Shown here: piece by piece, positions 7,933 through 15,814 of the stretch
Layout: every line of letters starts with the position of its first letter
How positions within the stretch are numbered: the first letter of the stretch is position 1
Origin: RBG-16-66-20 sp049651845
GTDB lineage: Bacteria > Pseudomonadota > Gammaproteobacteria > Burkholderiales > SG8-39
Direction of reading: 5' to 3'
Length of the DNA stretch: 64,000 nt
Assembly (NCBI GenBank): GCA_049651845.1
Contig: JBASCW010000052.1
Span: 1-64,000, forward strand
Notes under the pieces: model-generated
Told to the model about the DNA's origin: nothing
Databases searched by the model: none
What the model saw: only the letters and a program-made list of their open reading frames with translations
Made by a program: the position numbers and the translations under genes

Positions 7933-8670
7933 GTGGCAGGCAGACTCGCAGGCAAGACCGCGTTCATCACCGCAGCCGGACAGGGCATCGGGCGCGGCGC
8001 GGCGCTCGCCTTCGCGCGCGAAGGCGCGACCGTGTGGGCCACGGATGTCAACGGAGATTTGCTTTCGGATCTTCAGAAACGGGGCCTGAAAACACGGGTC
8101 CTCGACGTCCTGGATGAGGCCGCGATCCAGAAGGCGGCAGCGGAGGTGGGCGCGGTCGACGTGCTGTTCAACTGCGCCGGGTTCGTGCACCACGGCACCA
8201 TTCTCGACTGCGGCAACAAGGACTGGGAGTTCAGCTTCAATCTGAACGTGCGCTCGATGTTCTGGGTGTCCAAGGCCTTCCTGCCTGGCATGCTGAAAAA
8301 GGGCAAAGGTTCGATCATCAACATGTCCTCGATCGCCTCCAGCGTGAAAGGGCTGCCCAACCGCTTCGTCTACGGCGCCACCAAGGCGGCGGTGATCGGC
8401 CTCACCAAGGCGATCGCCGCCGACTACGTGAAGCAGGGCATCCGCTGCAACTGCATCGGCCCGGGCACCGTGGACACGCCGTCGCTCGGCGAGCGCATCA
8501 ACGCCTTCGCCGACCCGGTGCAGGCGAAGAAGGACTTCATCGCCCGCCAGCCGATGGGCCGGCTGGGCACGGTGGACGACATCACGGGGATCCTGGTGTT
8601 CCTCGCGTCCGACGAGTCGCAGTTCGCGACCGGCAACATGTATTCGATCGACGGGGGCATGACGATATGA
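7933..8670 (+). CDS. SDR family oxidoreductase, 2-keto-3-deoxy-L-fuconate dehydrogenase-like
   Basis: A 245-residue short-chain dehydrogenase: cofactor motif TAAGQGIG at 13-20, catalytic Ser133, Tyr147 and Lys151 (YGATK), and the C-terminal DGGMTI. The TAAGQGIG variant and overall layout resemble the subgroup containing 2-keto-3-deoxy-L-fuconate dehydrogenase and mammalian BDH2. The GTG start follows GGGAGAAG. Its 3' end overlaps the FAH-family hydrolase by 4 nt, matching the known pair in which the dehydrogenase makes a 2,4-diketo-3-deoxy acid and the hydrolase cleaves it to pyruvate and lactate. Residues about 40-56 are encoded by an AT-rich stretch (8047-8100) unlike the rest of the gene. 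Confidence 0.82.
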   Translation: MAGRLAGKTAFITAAGQGIGRGAALAFAREGATVWATDVNGDLLSDLQKRGLKTRVLDVLDEAAIQKAAAEVGAVDVLFNCAGFVHHGTILDCGNKDWEFSFNLNVRSMFWVSKAFLPGMLKKGKGSIINMSSIASSVKGLPNRFVYGATKAAVIGLTKAIAADYVKQGIRCNCIGPGTVDTPSLGERINAFADPVQAKKDFIARQPMGRLGTVDDITGILVFLASDESQFATGNMYSIDGGMTI

Positions 8671-9515
8671 AGCTTTGTCGCTACGGCAAGAACGGCTTCG
8701 AGAAGCCGGGCATGGTGGATGGCGACGGCCGCCTGCGCGACCTTTCCAAGATCGTGGAGAACATCGGGCCGAACGAGCTCTCGCCGCGCGGCCTGAAGAT
8801 GCTCGCCAAGGTGAAGGCCGACACGCTGCCGGTGGTCGCCAACAGCCCGCGCCTGGGCGTGCCGTTCGTCGGCATCGGCAAGTTCGTCGCCATCGGCCTG
8901 AACTATTCCGACCATGCCAAGGAAGCCGGCATGCCGATCCCTTCCGAGCCGATCGTCTTCATGAAGGCCACTACCTGCATCAGCGGGCCCAACGACGACG
9001 TCATCCAGCCCAAGCGCTCGACCAAGCTCGACTGGGAGGTGGAGCTGGGCATCGTCATCGGCAGCAAGGCGCAGTACGTCCAGGAAGCCGGCGCGCTGGA
9101 CTTCGTCGCGGGCTACTGCGTCGTGAACGACGTCTCGGAGCGCGCCTTCCAGATGGCCACCGGGCAGTGGGACAAGGGCAAGGGCTTCGATACCGCCGGC
9201 CCGATCGGCCCCTGGCTCGTCACCACCGACGAGATCAAGGACCCGCAGAACCTCGACATGTGGCTAGACGTGAACGGCAAGCGCATGCAGTCGGGCAACA
9301 CGAAGACCATGATCTTCAACTGTGCGCAGATCGTCTCGCACGTGAGCCAGTACATGACGCTGCTGCCGGGCGACGTGATCTGCACCGGCACGCCGCCGGG
9401 CGTGGGCCTCGGCGTGAAGCCCAACCCCGTGTTTCTCAAGCCCGGCGACGTGATGACGCTCGGCATCCGCGGGCTGGGCGAGCAGAAGCAGAAGGTCGTC
9501 GCCTGGCCCGGCTAG
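8667..9515 (+). CDS. Fumarylacetoacetate hydrolase family protein (2,4-diketo-3-deoxy-L-rhamnonate/fuconate hydrolase-like)
   Basis: A 282-residue FAH-superfamily protein that cleaves C-C bonds of beta-diketo acids with a divalent metal. The core GLNYSDHAKEAG, DWEVELGIVIG (metal-binding Glu residues), NDVSERAFQ and TGTPPGVGLG segments are all present. Close relatives are often annotated as ureidoglycolate lyase. Here, the 4-nt overlap with a 2-keto-3-deoxy-fuconate-dehydrogenase-like SDR points instead to hydrolysis of a 2,4-diketo-3-deoxy sugar acid to pyruvate plus a hydroxy acid. Function by context, family by sequence. Confidence 0.85.
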   Translation: MKLCRYGKNGFEKPGMVDGDGRLRDLSKIVENIGPNELSPRGLKMLAKVKADTLPVVANSPRLGVPFVGIGKFVAIGLNYSDHAKEAGMPIPSEPIVFMKATTCISGPNDDVIQPKRSTKLDWEVELGIVIGSKAQYVQEAGALDFVAGYCVVNDVSERAFQMATGQWDKGKGFDTAGPIGPWLVTTDEIKDPQNLDMWLDVNGKRMQSGNTKTMIFNCAQIVSHVSQYMTLLPGDVICTGTPPGVGLGVKPNPVFLKPGDVMTLGIRGLGEQKQKVVAWPG

Positions 9516-9545
9516 CCAGGCGGGTGCTCGCGCCGGGCTGATTGC

Positions 9546-11216
9546 GTGGCGGCAAAGCGCACCACGGGCCGCGCGGCCTTCCTGCAGCTGCTCTGCGACG
9601 AAGGGGTCACGCACCTCTTCGGCAATCCGGGCACCACCGAGCTTCCGATCATGGAGGTGGTGCCCGATTTCCCCCAGCTGAAGTTCATCCTCGGGCTGCA
9701 CGAGGCGGTCGTCGTGGCGATGGCCGACGGCTACTGCCGCGCCTCGGGCCGGCTCGCCGCGGCCAACGTCCACGTCGCGCCGGGGCTTGGCAACGCGATG
9801 GGCGCGCTCTACAACGCGAAATTCTCCGGCTCGCCGATCATTCTCACCGCGGGCCAGCAGGAGCAGGGCCACGGCCTGCTCGAGCCGCTGCTCTACGATC
9901 CGCTGGTGCCGATCGCGCAGCCGATGGTCAAGTGGGCCGTCGACGTGACGCGCGCCGAAGATCTGCCGCGCATCCTGCACCGCGCGGCCAAGGTCGCGCT
10001 CACGCCGCCGACCGGCCCGGTGTTCCTCAGCCTGCCGGGCGACGTGCTCGACCAGTCGGTCGAGCTCGACCTGGGCCATCCGGTTCGCGTGGACGCCGCG
10101 ACCCGCCCGAGCGATGCGACGCTGGCGCGCCTCGCGGACCTGCTGCTCGCCTCAAATTGCCCGGTCATCCTCGCCGGGCAGGAACTCGCTACGCACGATG
10201 CCTTCGCGGAAGCAGGCGAACTCGCCGAGCTGCTCGGCGCCGCGGTCTACCAGTCGCCGGTCCCCTACAGCGCACAGTTCCCGACCGAGCATCCGGCCTG
10301 CATGGGCTCGCTCACGCGCTCGCAGAAGCAGGTGCGCAGCCTGCTCGAGCCGCATGACCTGCTGTTCTGCGTGGGCGCGGATCTGCTGCGCATGTCGGTC
10401 TACAGCCCGATCGAGCCTCTGCCGCCCGAGCTGCCGGTGATCCACCTGTCGGAGCGCGGCTGGGAGCTCGGCAAGAACTACCGCACCGACCTCGCGGTGC
10501 AGGCGAACGTGAAGCAGACGCTCGCGGCGCTGCTGCCGCTGCTGCGCGCGAAGCGATCCGCCGGCCACGCTGCCGCCGCGGAGAAACGGCTGGCCGAACT
10601 CAAGCCGCGCAACTGGAGCGCGCAGCGCGACAAGGCGCGCATCGAGGCGATGCTCGCGGCCGAAACCGCGCCGATCGATCCGAAATACCTGATGCTGCGC
10701 TTCACCGAGTCGCTGCCGAAGGACGCGGTGGTGCTGGACGAGGGACTGACCTCGACCGTCTCGCTGGCGGGATTCCTGCCGTTGCGCGATCCGCGCGGCT
10801 TTTACGGCCTGGCGAGCGGTGGTCTCGGCTTCGCGGTGCCGGGCGCGGTGGGCGTGAGCCTCGCGCTGCCGGGCCGGCCGGTCGCCGTGGTGGTGGGCGA
10901 TGGCAGCACGATGTACGGCGTGCAGGCGCTCTGGACCGCCGCGCACCTGAAGCTGCCGATTACCTACATCATTGCCAACAACCGCAGCTACCGGATCATC
11001 AAGGAGCGGCTCGTGGCGATGCGCGCGACCAGCAAGTTCACCGGCATGGACCTGCGCGACCCCGACGTCGACTTCCTGCACCTGGCGCGCTCGTTCGGCC
11101 TCGAGGCGCGCCGTGTGACCGATCCCCAGGACATCGGCGCGGTGTTGCGGCAGGCCTTTGCAAGCGGCCGGCCGAACCTCGTGGACATCCGGGTGGCCGA
11201 CGGCTTCGGCGGCTGA
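9546..11216 (+). CDS. Thiamine-diphosphate enzyme, benzoylformate decarboxylase-like
   Basis: 556 residues with the three domains of 2-keto-acid decarboxylases/acetolactate synthase relatives. The N-terminal ThDP pyrimidine domain has FGNPGTTELPIM and the conserved glutamate Glu53 (LHEAVV). The C-terminal domain carries the GDG...NN cofactor motif, from VVGDGSTMYG to IIANN. The layout is that of benzoylformate decarboxylase. The start is GTG at 9546. It is 30 nt after the FAH hydrolase and may decarboxylate a 2-keto acid from the same pathway; an aromatic keto acid is also possible. It converges on the DUF350 gene with an 8-nt gap. Confidence 0.84.
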   Translation: MAAKRTTGRAAFLQLLCDEGVTHLFGNPGTTELPIMEVVPDFPQLKFILGLHEAVVVAMADGYCRASGRLAAANVHVAPGLGNAMGALYNAKFSGSPIILTAGQQEQGHGLLEPLLYDPLVPIAQPMVKWAVDVTRAEDLPRILHRAAKVALTPPTGPVFLSLPGDVLDQSVELDLGHPVRVDAATRPSDATLARLADLLLASNCPVILAGQELATHDAFAEAGELAELLGAAVYQSPVPYSAQFPTEHPACMGSLTRSQKQVRSLLEPHDLLFCVGADLLRMSVYSPIEPLPPELPVIHLSERGWELGKNYRTDLAVQANVKQTLAALLPLLRAKRSAGHAAAAEKRLAELKPRNWSAQRDKARIEAMLAAETAPIDPKYLMLRFTESLPKDAVVLDEGLTSTVSLAGFLPLRDPRGFYGLASGGLGFAVPGAVGVSLALPGRPVAVVVGDGSTMYGVQALWTAAHLKLPITYIIANNRSYRIIKERLVAMRATSKFTGMDLRDPDVDFLHLARSFGLEARRVTDPQDIGAVLRQAFASGRPNLVDIRVADGFGG

Positions 11217-11224
11217 TTCCCGCT

Positions 11225-11644
11225 TCAGTACGTCATGCAGGCGGCGTTCAACATGCCGGCCGAGACCGAGATGGCGCCCAGCACGATGCCCGTGGCCACC
11301 TCGCCGTCGGGAATGCGGCGCACGACGTTGAGCAGCGTGTAGCGCACGGCGATGTAGACCAGCAGCTGGACCAGCGCGGCGATGATGCCCCAGAGCATCA
11401 TGTCCCAGGGGTGCATGCTGTTGCGGATCGCCGCGGCGAGCGGAAAGGTGAAGCCGAGCACCGAGCCCGACAGGCTGATCGCGGCGGCGACGTTGCCGTC
11501 CTTGATGAGCTTCAACTCGTTGTAGGGCGTGATCCAGAGGTACAGGATCATGTAGGCGTAGACGAAGACGACCGCGAGGCCGGCATAGATCAGGAACTCG
11601 TCGAAGCCGGAGAGCGAGAACTTGATGAAATCCATGGTCGTCAC
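11225..11644 (-). CDS. DUF350 family membrane protein, YjfL-like
   Basis: 139 residues with four hydrophobic segments and the DUF350 pattern (for example NVAAAISLSGSVLGFTFPLA, and GILGAI-like text near the C-terminus). The function of the family is unknown. The gene lies 1 nt after an ATP-grasp glutathionylspermidine-synthase-like gene, which follows a DUF1190 lipoprotein-like gene. In Escherichia coli, yjfL (DUF350), yjfM (DUF1190) and yjfC (ATP-grasp) stand together in the same way, so this is a conserved trio. Confidence 0.8.
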   Translation of the reverse strand: MTTMDFIKFSLSGFDEFLIYAGLAVVFVYAYMILYLWITPYNELKLIKDGNVAAAISLSGSVLGFTFPLAAAIRNSMHPWDMMLWGIIAALVQLLVYIAVRYTLLNVVRRIPDGEVATGIVLGAISVSAGMLNAACMTY

Positions 11645-11645
11645 C

Positions 11646-12794
11646 TCAGCTGAAGTAGTGGGGCAGGAAACGGCTCGAGTTCCTGGTGATCGGCGAGTCG
11701 TCCTCGCGGATGCCGATGCCGGCAGGCTCGTCGCCGACGATCCAGGAGCCGATCACCGGGTAGCGCCCGTCGAACGCGGGCAGCGGCGCCACGCCCTGGT
11801 AGACGTAGCCCTCGCGGCCGTAGTCGCCCGGCTGCCAGCGCACCACGCCCCGCGTGCGGATCGTCACGTTCGCGCCTTCGCGCGACAGCAGCGGCTTCTT
11901 CACGTAGTCGGCGCCGAACTTCTGCGGCGTGAAGTAGGCCGGCAGCAGGTTGGGATGCCCGTAGTTCATCTCCCAGAGCAGCACCAGCAGCGCCTTGTTC
12001 GACAGCAGCATCTTCCAGGCCGGCTCGATCAGCGCCGCCGGGCGCCGCAGCAGGTGCTGGCCGAACTCCTCGCGCACCAACCACTCCCAGGGATAGAGCT
12101 TGAACAGCACCTGCACCGGGAGGTCCTCGAGGTCGACGAAGCGCGCGCCGTCCCAGCCGAGGTCCTCGATGTTCAGACTGCGTGCGTCCCAGCCGCCCTG
12201 CAGGGCGCAGTCGCGCAGGTACTCAAGGTTGCCAAGGTCCTCGTCGCTGTCCTTGACGCAGGCCAGGTGCAGCACCTGGCCGCCGTGCGCCGCGCGCAGC
12301 GCCTGCCAGCGCGCCACCAGCTTCTCGTGCAGCGAATTGAACTGGTCGGCGTCGGGCGACAACGGGGAAGGGGCGCCGTTGTTCTTCATGTCCTCGAGCC
12401 AGTGCCATTGCACCACGCTCGCCTCGAGCAGCGCGGTCGGCGTGTCGGCGTTGTACTCGAGCAGCTTCGGCTCGCCCTCGCCGTCCCAGCTGAAATCGAA
12501 GCGGCCGTAGAGCGAGGGCTCGGCCGCGCTCCAGGACTGCGCCACCAGCGCATGGAAAGGCTCGGGAATCGCGAACTCGGCGAAGCGCCGCGAGTCGATC
12601 ACCTCTTTCACCACCTGCAGGCACAGGTGATGCAGCTCGGCGGTCGCCGATTCGAGCCGGTCCACCTGGTCGGCGCTCAGCCGGTAGCAGGCGGACTCGT
12701 CCCAGTAGGTGCCGCCCATGGAGTGGAAGCTGAAGCCGGCTTCCTCGCAACGCTCGCGCCAGTTGGCCCTGGGCTGCTGCGCTTCCCGCTGCAT
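11646..12794 (-). CDS. Glutathionylspermidine synthase family ATP-grasp protein (YjfC/YgiC-like)
   Basis: 382 residues matching the C-terminal synthetase domain of glutathionylspermidine synthase without the amidase domain, as in YgiC and YjfC. Characteristic segments are FDFSWDGEGEPKLLEYNADT, LFKLYPWEWLVREEFG and KKPLLSREGANV; the last contributes ATP-grasp residues. YgiC/YjfC do not make glutathionylspermidine in E. coli and their true reaction is uncertain; a peptide or amine ligation is expected from the fold. It sits between the lipoprotein (11-nt gap) and DUF350 (1-nt gap) genes in one operon, suggesting action linked to the envelope. Confidence 0.85.
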   Translation of the reverse strand: MQREAQQPRANWRERCEEAGFSFHSMGGTYWDESACYRLSADQVDRLESATAELHHLCLQVVKEVIDSRRFAEFAIPEPFHALVAQSWSAAEPSLYGRFDFSWDGEGEPKLLEYNADTPTALLEASVVQWHWLEDMKNNGAPSPLSPDADQFNSLHEKLVARWQALRAAHGGQVLHLACVKDSDEDLGNLEYLRDCALQGGWDARSLNIEDLGWDGARFVDLEDLPVQVLFKLYPWEWLVREEFGQHLLRRPAALIEPAWKMLLSNKALLVLLWEMNYGHPNLLPAYFTPQKFGADYVKKPLLSREGANVTIRTRGVVRWQPGDYGREGYVYQGVAPLPAFDGRYPVIGSWIVGDEPAGIGIREDDSPITRNSSRFLPHYFS

Positions 12795-12805
12795 CGCGCG
12801 CGGCG

Positions 12806-13234
12806 TCAGCTGCTCGAGGACGAGGAACTATGACTGGAGGCGCTGGAGCCGAAGCCGCCGCGCGAGACGCTGCTCGAGCCCGCGCCGGTGCGCATGGCGA
12901 GCTGCGCGGCCGGCGACCGGGCGACGGTGCCGGTGCTCAGGCGCTGGACGTCCATCGCGTTCGGGCTGGGCGCCAGGGTCGGGCTGCGCGTGCGGCCGAA
13001 CAGCGAGTAGGTGGTGCCGTTGCCGTAGTACGGCGGGCCGTAGAAGTAGGAGGTGGAATAGCGACCGTCGCGCACCGGCTCGCAGAGCGCGGCGTTGTTC
13101 CAGTCCTTGACGCAGGCCGCCTGCGAAGCGTAGGCGTCGCGCTGCTCCACCGGCGAGCCGCAGCCACTGAGCGCGGCGCTGCCCGCGAGCACCAGCGTAA
13201 TGGTGGCGCTGCGCTTTCTCGTTCTCGAGCGCAT
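12806..13234 (-). CDS. DUF1190 (YgiB/YjfM-like) putative lipoprotein
   Basis: 142 residues. The N-terminus is basic and hydrophobic, ending in the lipobox LSGC with Cys25, so an outer- or inner-membrane lipoprotein is likely. The mature part has two further cysteines (AACVKDWNNAALC) and ends in SRGGFGSSA and a serine-rich tail. The RGGFG motif is diagnostic of YgiB/YjfM (DUF1190). It is first in the operon with the ATP-grasp and DUF350 genes. A weak minus-strand TACACT (13261-13256) 22 nt upstream could be its -10. Its partner enzyme might modify this protein or a polyamine at the envelope, which is speculation. Confidence 0.78.
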   Translation of the reverse strand: MRSRTRKRSATITLVLAGSAALSGCGSPVEQRDAYASQAACVKDWNNAALCEPVRDGRYSTSYFYGPPYYGNGTTYSLFGRTRSPTLAPSPNAMDVQRLSTGTVARSPAAQLAMRTGAGSSSVSRGGFGSSASSHSSSSSSS

Positions 13235-13314
13235 GTCGGTCCCCCCTGCTGCGAAAGTGTATGCTTGGGGACGCCGCCGCGCTAGTATAGGAAGCCCCCC
13301 GAAAGGACATCCCC

Positions 13315-14652
13315 ATGAACGAGAGAGCGCGTCCCGAAGCCGTCGCCACGCTGGAAAACTCGCCTTATTTCATGCCGTTCTCCATGAACCGCGCGTTCAA
13401 GAAGGCGCCGCGGCTCATGGCGCGCGCCGAGGGCATGTACTACTACACGCCCGACGGCCGCAAGATCCTGGACGGCACCTCGGGCCTGTGGTGCGTGAAC
13501 GCGGGCCACTGCCGCAAGCCCATCGTCGAGGCGGTGCAGCAGGCGGTCGCGACGCTCGATTTCGCGCCGAGCTTCCAGATGGGCCATCCCCTGGCGTTCG
13601 AGTTCGCCGAGCGCCTGACGAAATTCCTGCCCCAGGGCATGACCAGGATGTTCTTCACCAACTCGGGCTCCGAGTCGGTCGACTCGGCGCTCAAGATCGC
13701 GCTCGCCTACCACCGCGTACGCGGCGAGGGCCATCGCGTGCGCCTGATCGGCCGCGAGAAGGGCTATCACGGCGTCAATTTCGGCGGCACGGCCGTGGGC
13801 GGCATCGTCGGCAACCGCAAGATCTTCGGTGCGCTGGTGGCGGGCGTGGATCACCTGCGCCACACGCACGACCTGCAGCGCAACGCGTTCACGCGCGGCC
13901 AGCCGAAGCATGGCGTCGAGCTCGCCGAGGACCTCGAGCGCCTCGCGCAGCTGCACGATCCGTCGACCATCGCCGCGGTGATCGTCGAGCCGGTCGCCTG
14001 CTCGGGCGGCATCTTCGTGCCGCCGGTGGGCTACCTGCAGAAGCTGCGCGAGATCTGCGACGAGCACGGCATCCTGCTCATCTTCGACGAGGTGATCACC
14101 GGCTGGGGCCGGCTCGGCAAGCCCTTCGGCACCGACTACTTCGGCGTGATGCCCGACCTCATCACCTCCGCCAAGGGCATCACCAACGGCACGGTGCCGA
14201 TGGGCGCGGTGTTCATGAAGGAGAGCCTCTACCAGGCCTTCATGACGGGCCCCGAGAACTTCATCGAGCTGCCGCACGGCTACACCTACTCGGCGCACCC
14301 GCTCGGCTGCGCGGCGGGACTGGGCACGCTCAAGGTCTACGAGGACGAGGGGCTGCTCACGCGCGCCGCGGAGCTCGCGCAGTACTGGGAGGACGGCGCG
14401 CACTCGCTCAAGGACTGCCCGAACGTGATCGACATCCGCAACATCGGCCTGATCGCCGCCATCGAGCTCGCGCCGCGGCCGGGCGCGCCCAACACGCGCG
14501 GCCTGGACGCGCACGTGAAGGCGTTCGAGAAGGGCTGCTACATGCGCGTGAGCGGCGACACCATCGCGCTCGCGCCGCCGCTGATCATCCAGAAGTCCGA
14601 GATCGACCAGCTGTTCGGCACCGTGCGCGAGGTGCTGAAGGCGCTCGCCTAG
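13315..14652 (+). CDS. Class III aminotransferase, omega-amino acid/beta-alanine:pyruvate type
   Basis: 445 residues, the usual length of PLP-dependent class III transaminases. The substrate segment SGLWCVNAGH, the phosphate-binding NSGSESVDSALK, FDEVITGWGRLG (PLP Asp) and the Schiff-base lysine in ITSAKGITNG are intact. This combination is typical of beta-alanine/omega-amino acid:pyruvate aminotransferases. The ATG follows AAGGA. The gene is divergent from the ygiB-like operon and ends at paired hairpins that separate it from the convergent spermidine synthase. Polyamine- or pyrimidine-derived amines are plausible substrates, given the neighbouring speE. Confidence 0.88.
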   Translation: MNERARPEAVATLENSPYFMPFSMNRAFKKAPRLMARAEGMYYYTPDGRKILDGTSGLWCVNAGHCRKPIVEAVQQAVATLDFAPSFQMGHPLAFEFAERLTKFLPQGMTRMFFTNSGSESVDSALKIALAYHRVRGEGHRVRLIGREKGYHGVNFGGTAVGGIVGNRKIFGALVAGVDHLRHTHDLQRNAFTRGQPKHGVELAEDLERLAQLHDPSTIAAVIVEPVACSGGIFVPPVGYLQKLREICDEHGILLIFDEVITGWGRLGKPFGTDYFGVMPDLITSAKGITNGTVPMGAVFMKESLYQAFMTGPENFIELPHGYTYSAHPLGCAAGLGTLKVYEDEGLLTRAAELAQYWEDGAHSLKDCPNVIDIRNIGLIAAIELAPRPGAPNTRGLDAHVKAFEKGCYMRVSGDTIALAPPLIIQKSEIDQLFGTVREVLKALA

Positions 14653-14659
14653 CAAAAAA

Positions 14660-14683
14660 GAAGGGGCGCCACAGCGCCCCTTC
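14660..14683 (-). terminator. Intrinsic terminator for spermidine synthase (minus strand)
   Basis: A perfect 10-bp stem, GAAGGGGCGC at 14660-14669 with GCGCCCCTTC at 14674-14683, 4-nt loop. Read on the minus strand, it is followed by TTTTTT, making it a strong terminator for the leftward transcript. It starts 8 nt after the aminotransferase stop and may also act on the rightward transcript. Confidence 0.8.
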
Positions 14684-14691
14684 CCGAAACT

Positions 14692-14713
14692 CCCCGTCTT
14701 CTTGCGGGGTTGT
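14692..14713 (+). terminator. Second hairpin between convergent aminotransferase and spermidine synthase genes
   Basis: CCCCG at 14692-14696 pairs with CGGGG at 14705-14709, 8-nt loop, followed by TTGTGT on the plus strand. It is a weak rightward terminator complementing the stronger leftward one at 14660. Confidence 0.4.
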
Positions 14714-14756
14714 GTAGCAGTCGTTGTTGTGCGGTTGTCCGGGGCTGGCGTCGGTC

Positions 14757-15683
14757 CTACTTCGCGGCGGCGTGCACCACGCCCAGGCGCCGGCCGCGCG
14801 TCTGCTGCTTGAGGCGCGGCGGGGTGACCAGGTCGCGGATGAAGTTGGGCAGCGCGAACACGCCCTCGTGGGTCTCGCCGTTGTAGAAGCGCAGGTCCTG
14901 CAGCTTCCTCTGCTCGATGCGCCGGTCGATCTCGTCGGCGGTGAAGGATTTCGGGTCGAGCTTGTCCGAGCAGACCGCCATCGCCCATTGCGCGCCGTAG
15001 AGCGGCACGTACATGGTGTAGGGCCGCACGATGCGGAAGATGCCGTTCAGGCGCTGCGCGAGCTCGGCCACGCGCTCGGGCCGGGCCACGGGCGCGCCCA
15101 GGTGCAGCACGAGAGCGCCGCCCGGTGCGAGCGCGGCGCGGCAGTGCTGCAGGAATTCCGGCGCGTAGAGCGCCGCCGCGGGCCCGATCTCGTCGTTCAG
15201 GTCCATCACGATCAGGTCGTGGCGCTCGTGGGTTTCGCGCACGAACTTCACGCCGTCGCCGAAGGCCACGCGCAGCCTCGGGTTGTCGAAGGCGCCGCGG
15301 TGCACCGCGAAGAAATGCTCCCGCGCGATCTTCACGAGCTCCTCGTCGGCCACGCACAGCGTGAGCTGCTCGACCGAGGGGTGCTTGAGCGCCTCTTCCG
15401 CGGCGCCGCCGTCGGCGCCGCCGATGATCAGCACCTTCTTCGGCGCCAGGTGCGCCGTGAGCGCCGGGTGCACGAGATTCTCGTGGCACACGAACTCCTC
15501 GCGCTCGGAGGTCATGTTGTGGCCATCCACGCAGAACACCTGGCCGTAGTGGGGCGTGTCGTAGATCGCGAGCCTGTGATGCCGGGTCTGCCACTCGCCG
15601 ATCTGGCGGCTGGCGCGGACGTAGAAGCCGGTGGAATCGTTGAGCGGTTGCATGAGCAGCGGACCGTGCTCGGCTTCGTTCAT
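14757..15683 (-). CDS. speE: Spermidine synthase (polyamine aminopropyltransferase)
   Basis: 308 residues. SpeE transfers the aminopropyl group of decarboxylated S-adenosylmethionine to putrescine. The dcAdoMet-binding segment VLIIGGADGGAAEEALKHP, the IARE-like acidic stretch, the catalytic-loop VMDLNDEIGPA and YDTPHYGQVFCVDGHNMTSE all follow the family. The open frame extends far upstream, but the ATG at 15681-15683 is preceded by a purine-rich AGGGGGGCGG and begins the conserved protein, so it is the start. The SpeE DLNDEIGPA replaces the commoner DxTDPxGP. An unusual structured leader with a GNRA-type hairpin and a T-run precedes it. No speD lies in the window. Confidence 0.85.
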   Translation of the reverse strand: MNEAEHGPLLMQPLNDSTGFYVRASRQIGEWQTRHHRLAIYDTPHYGQVFCVDGHNMTSEREEFVCHENLVHPALTAHLAPKKVLIIGGADGGAAEEALKHPSVEQLTLCVADEELVKIAREHFFAVHRGAFDNPRLRVAFGDGVKFVRETHERHDLIVMDLNDEIGPAAALYAPEFLQHCRAALAPGGALVLHLGAPVARPERVAELAQRLNGIFRIVRPYTMYVPLYGAQWAMAVCSDKLDPKSFTADEIDRRIEQRKLQDLRFYNGETHEGVFALPNFIRDLVTPPRLKQQTRGRRLGVVHAAAK

Positions 15684-15781
15684 GATTCCGCCCCCCTGAA
15701 AAAGCGAAGGCGCAACCCTCTGCCTGATATTCCGGGCTGCGCCTTGGCGTTCCCACCTTGCGGTGGACTGCTGTCTTCGCC
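15684..15781 (-). ncRNA. Structured 5' leader of spermidine synthase (possible attenuator or riboswitch)
   Basis: On the minus strand, the leader holds a hairpin CCACC-GCAA-GGTGG (15766-15753) capped by a GNRA tetraloop and enclosed by GGCG/CGCC (15781-15778 with 15749-15746). Then a second stem follows, AAGGCGCA (15745-15738) pairing with TGCGCCTT (15714-15707) across a 23-nt loop. That stem is followed by CGCTTTTTC and then the Shine-Dalgarno AGGGGGG and the ATG. Stem plus T-run just before the ribosome site looks like an attenuator or a riboswitch expression platform. I cannot match it to a named Rfam class. Confidence 0.4.
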
Positions 15782-15814
15782 TGTCTCGTTCAATGCCGCT
15801 CGATTCTTGTTGTT

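Noticed and set aside
13282..15756. Very long minus-strand frame of 824 codons opposite the aminotransferase
   Set aside because: It covers the aminotransferase antisense and the speE region out of frame; no recognisable domain.
15684..15781. Spermidine synthase leader as a cyclic-di-GMP (GEMM) riboswitch
   Set aside because: A GNRA hairpin and a terminal GGGTTG recall GEMM, but the core ACGCAAAGCC and P1 pairing are not reproduced. Kept as an unassigned structured leader.
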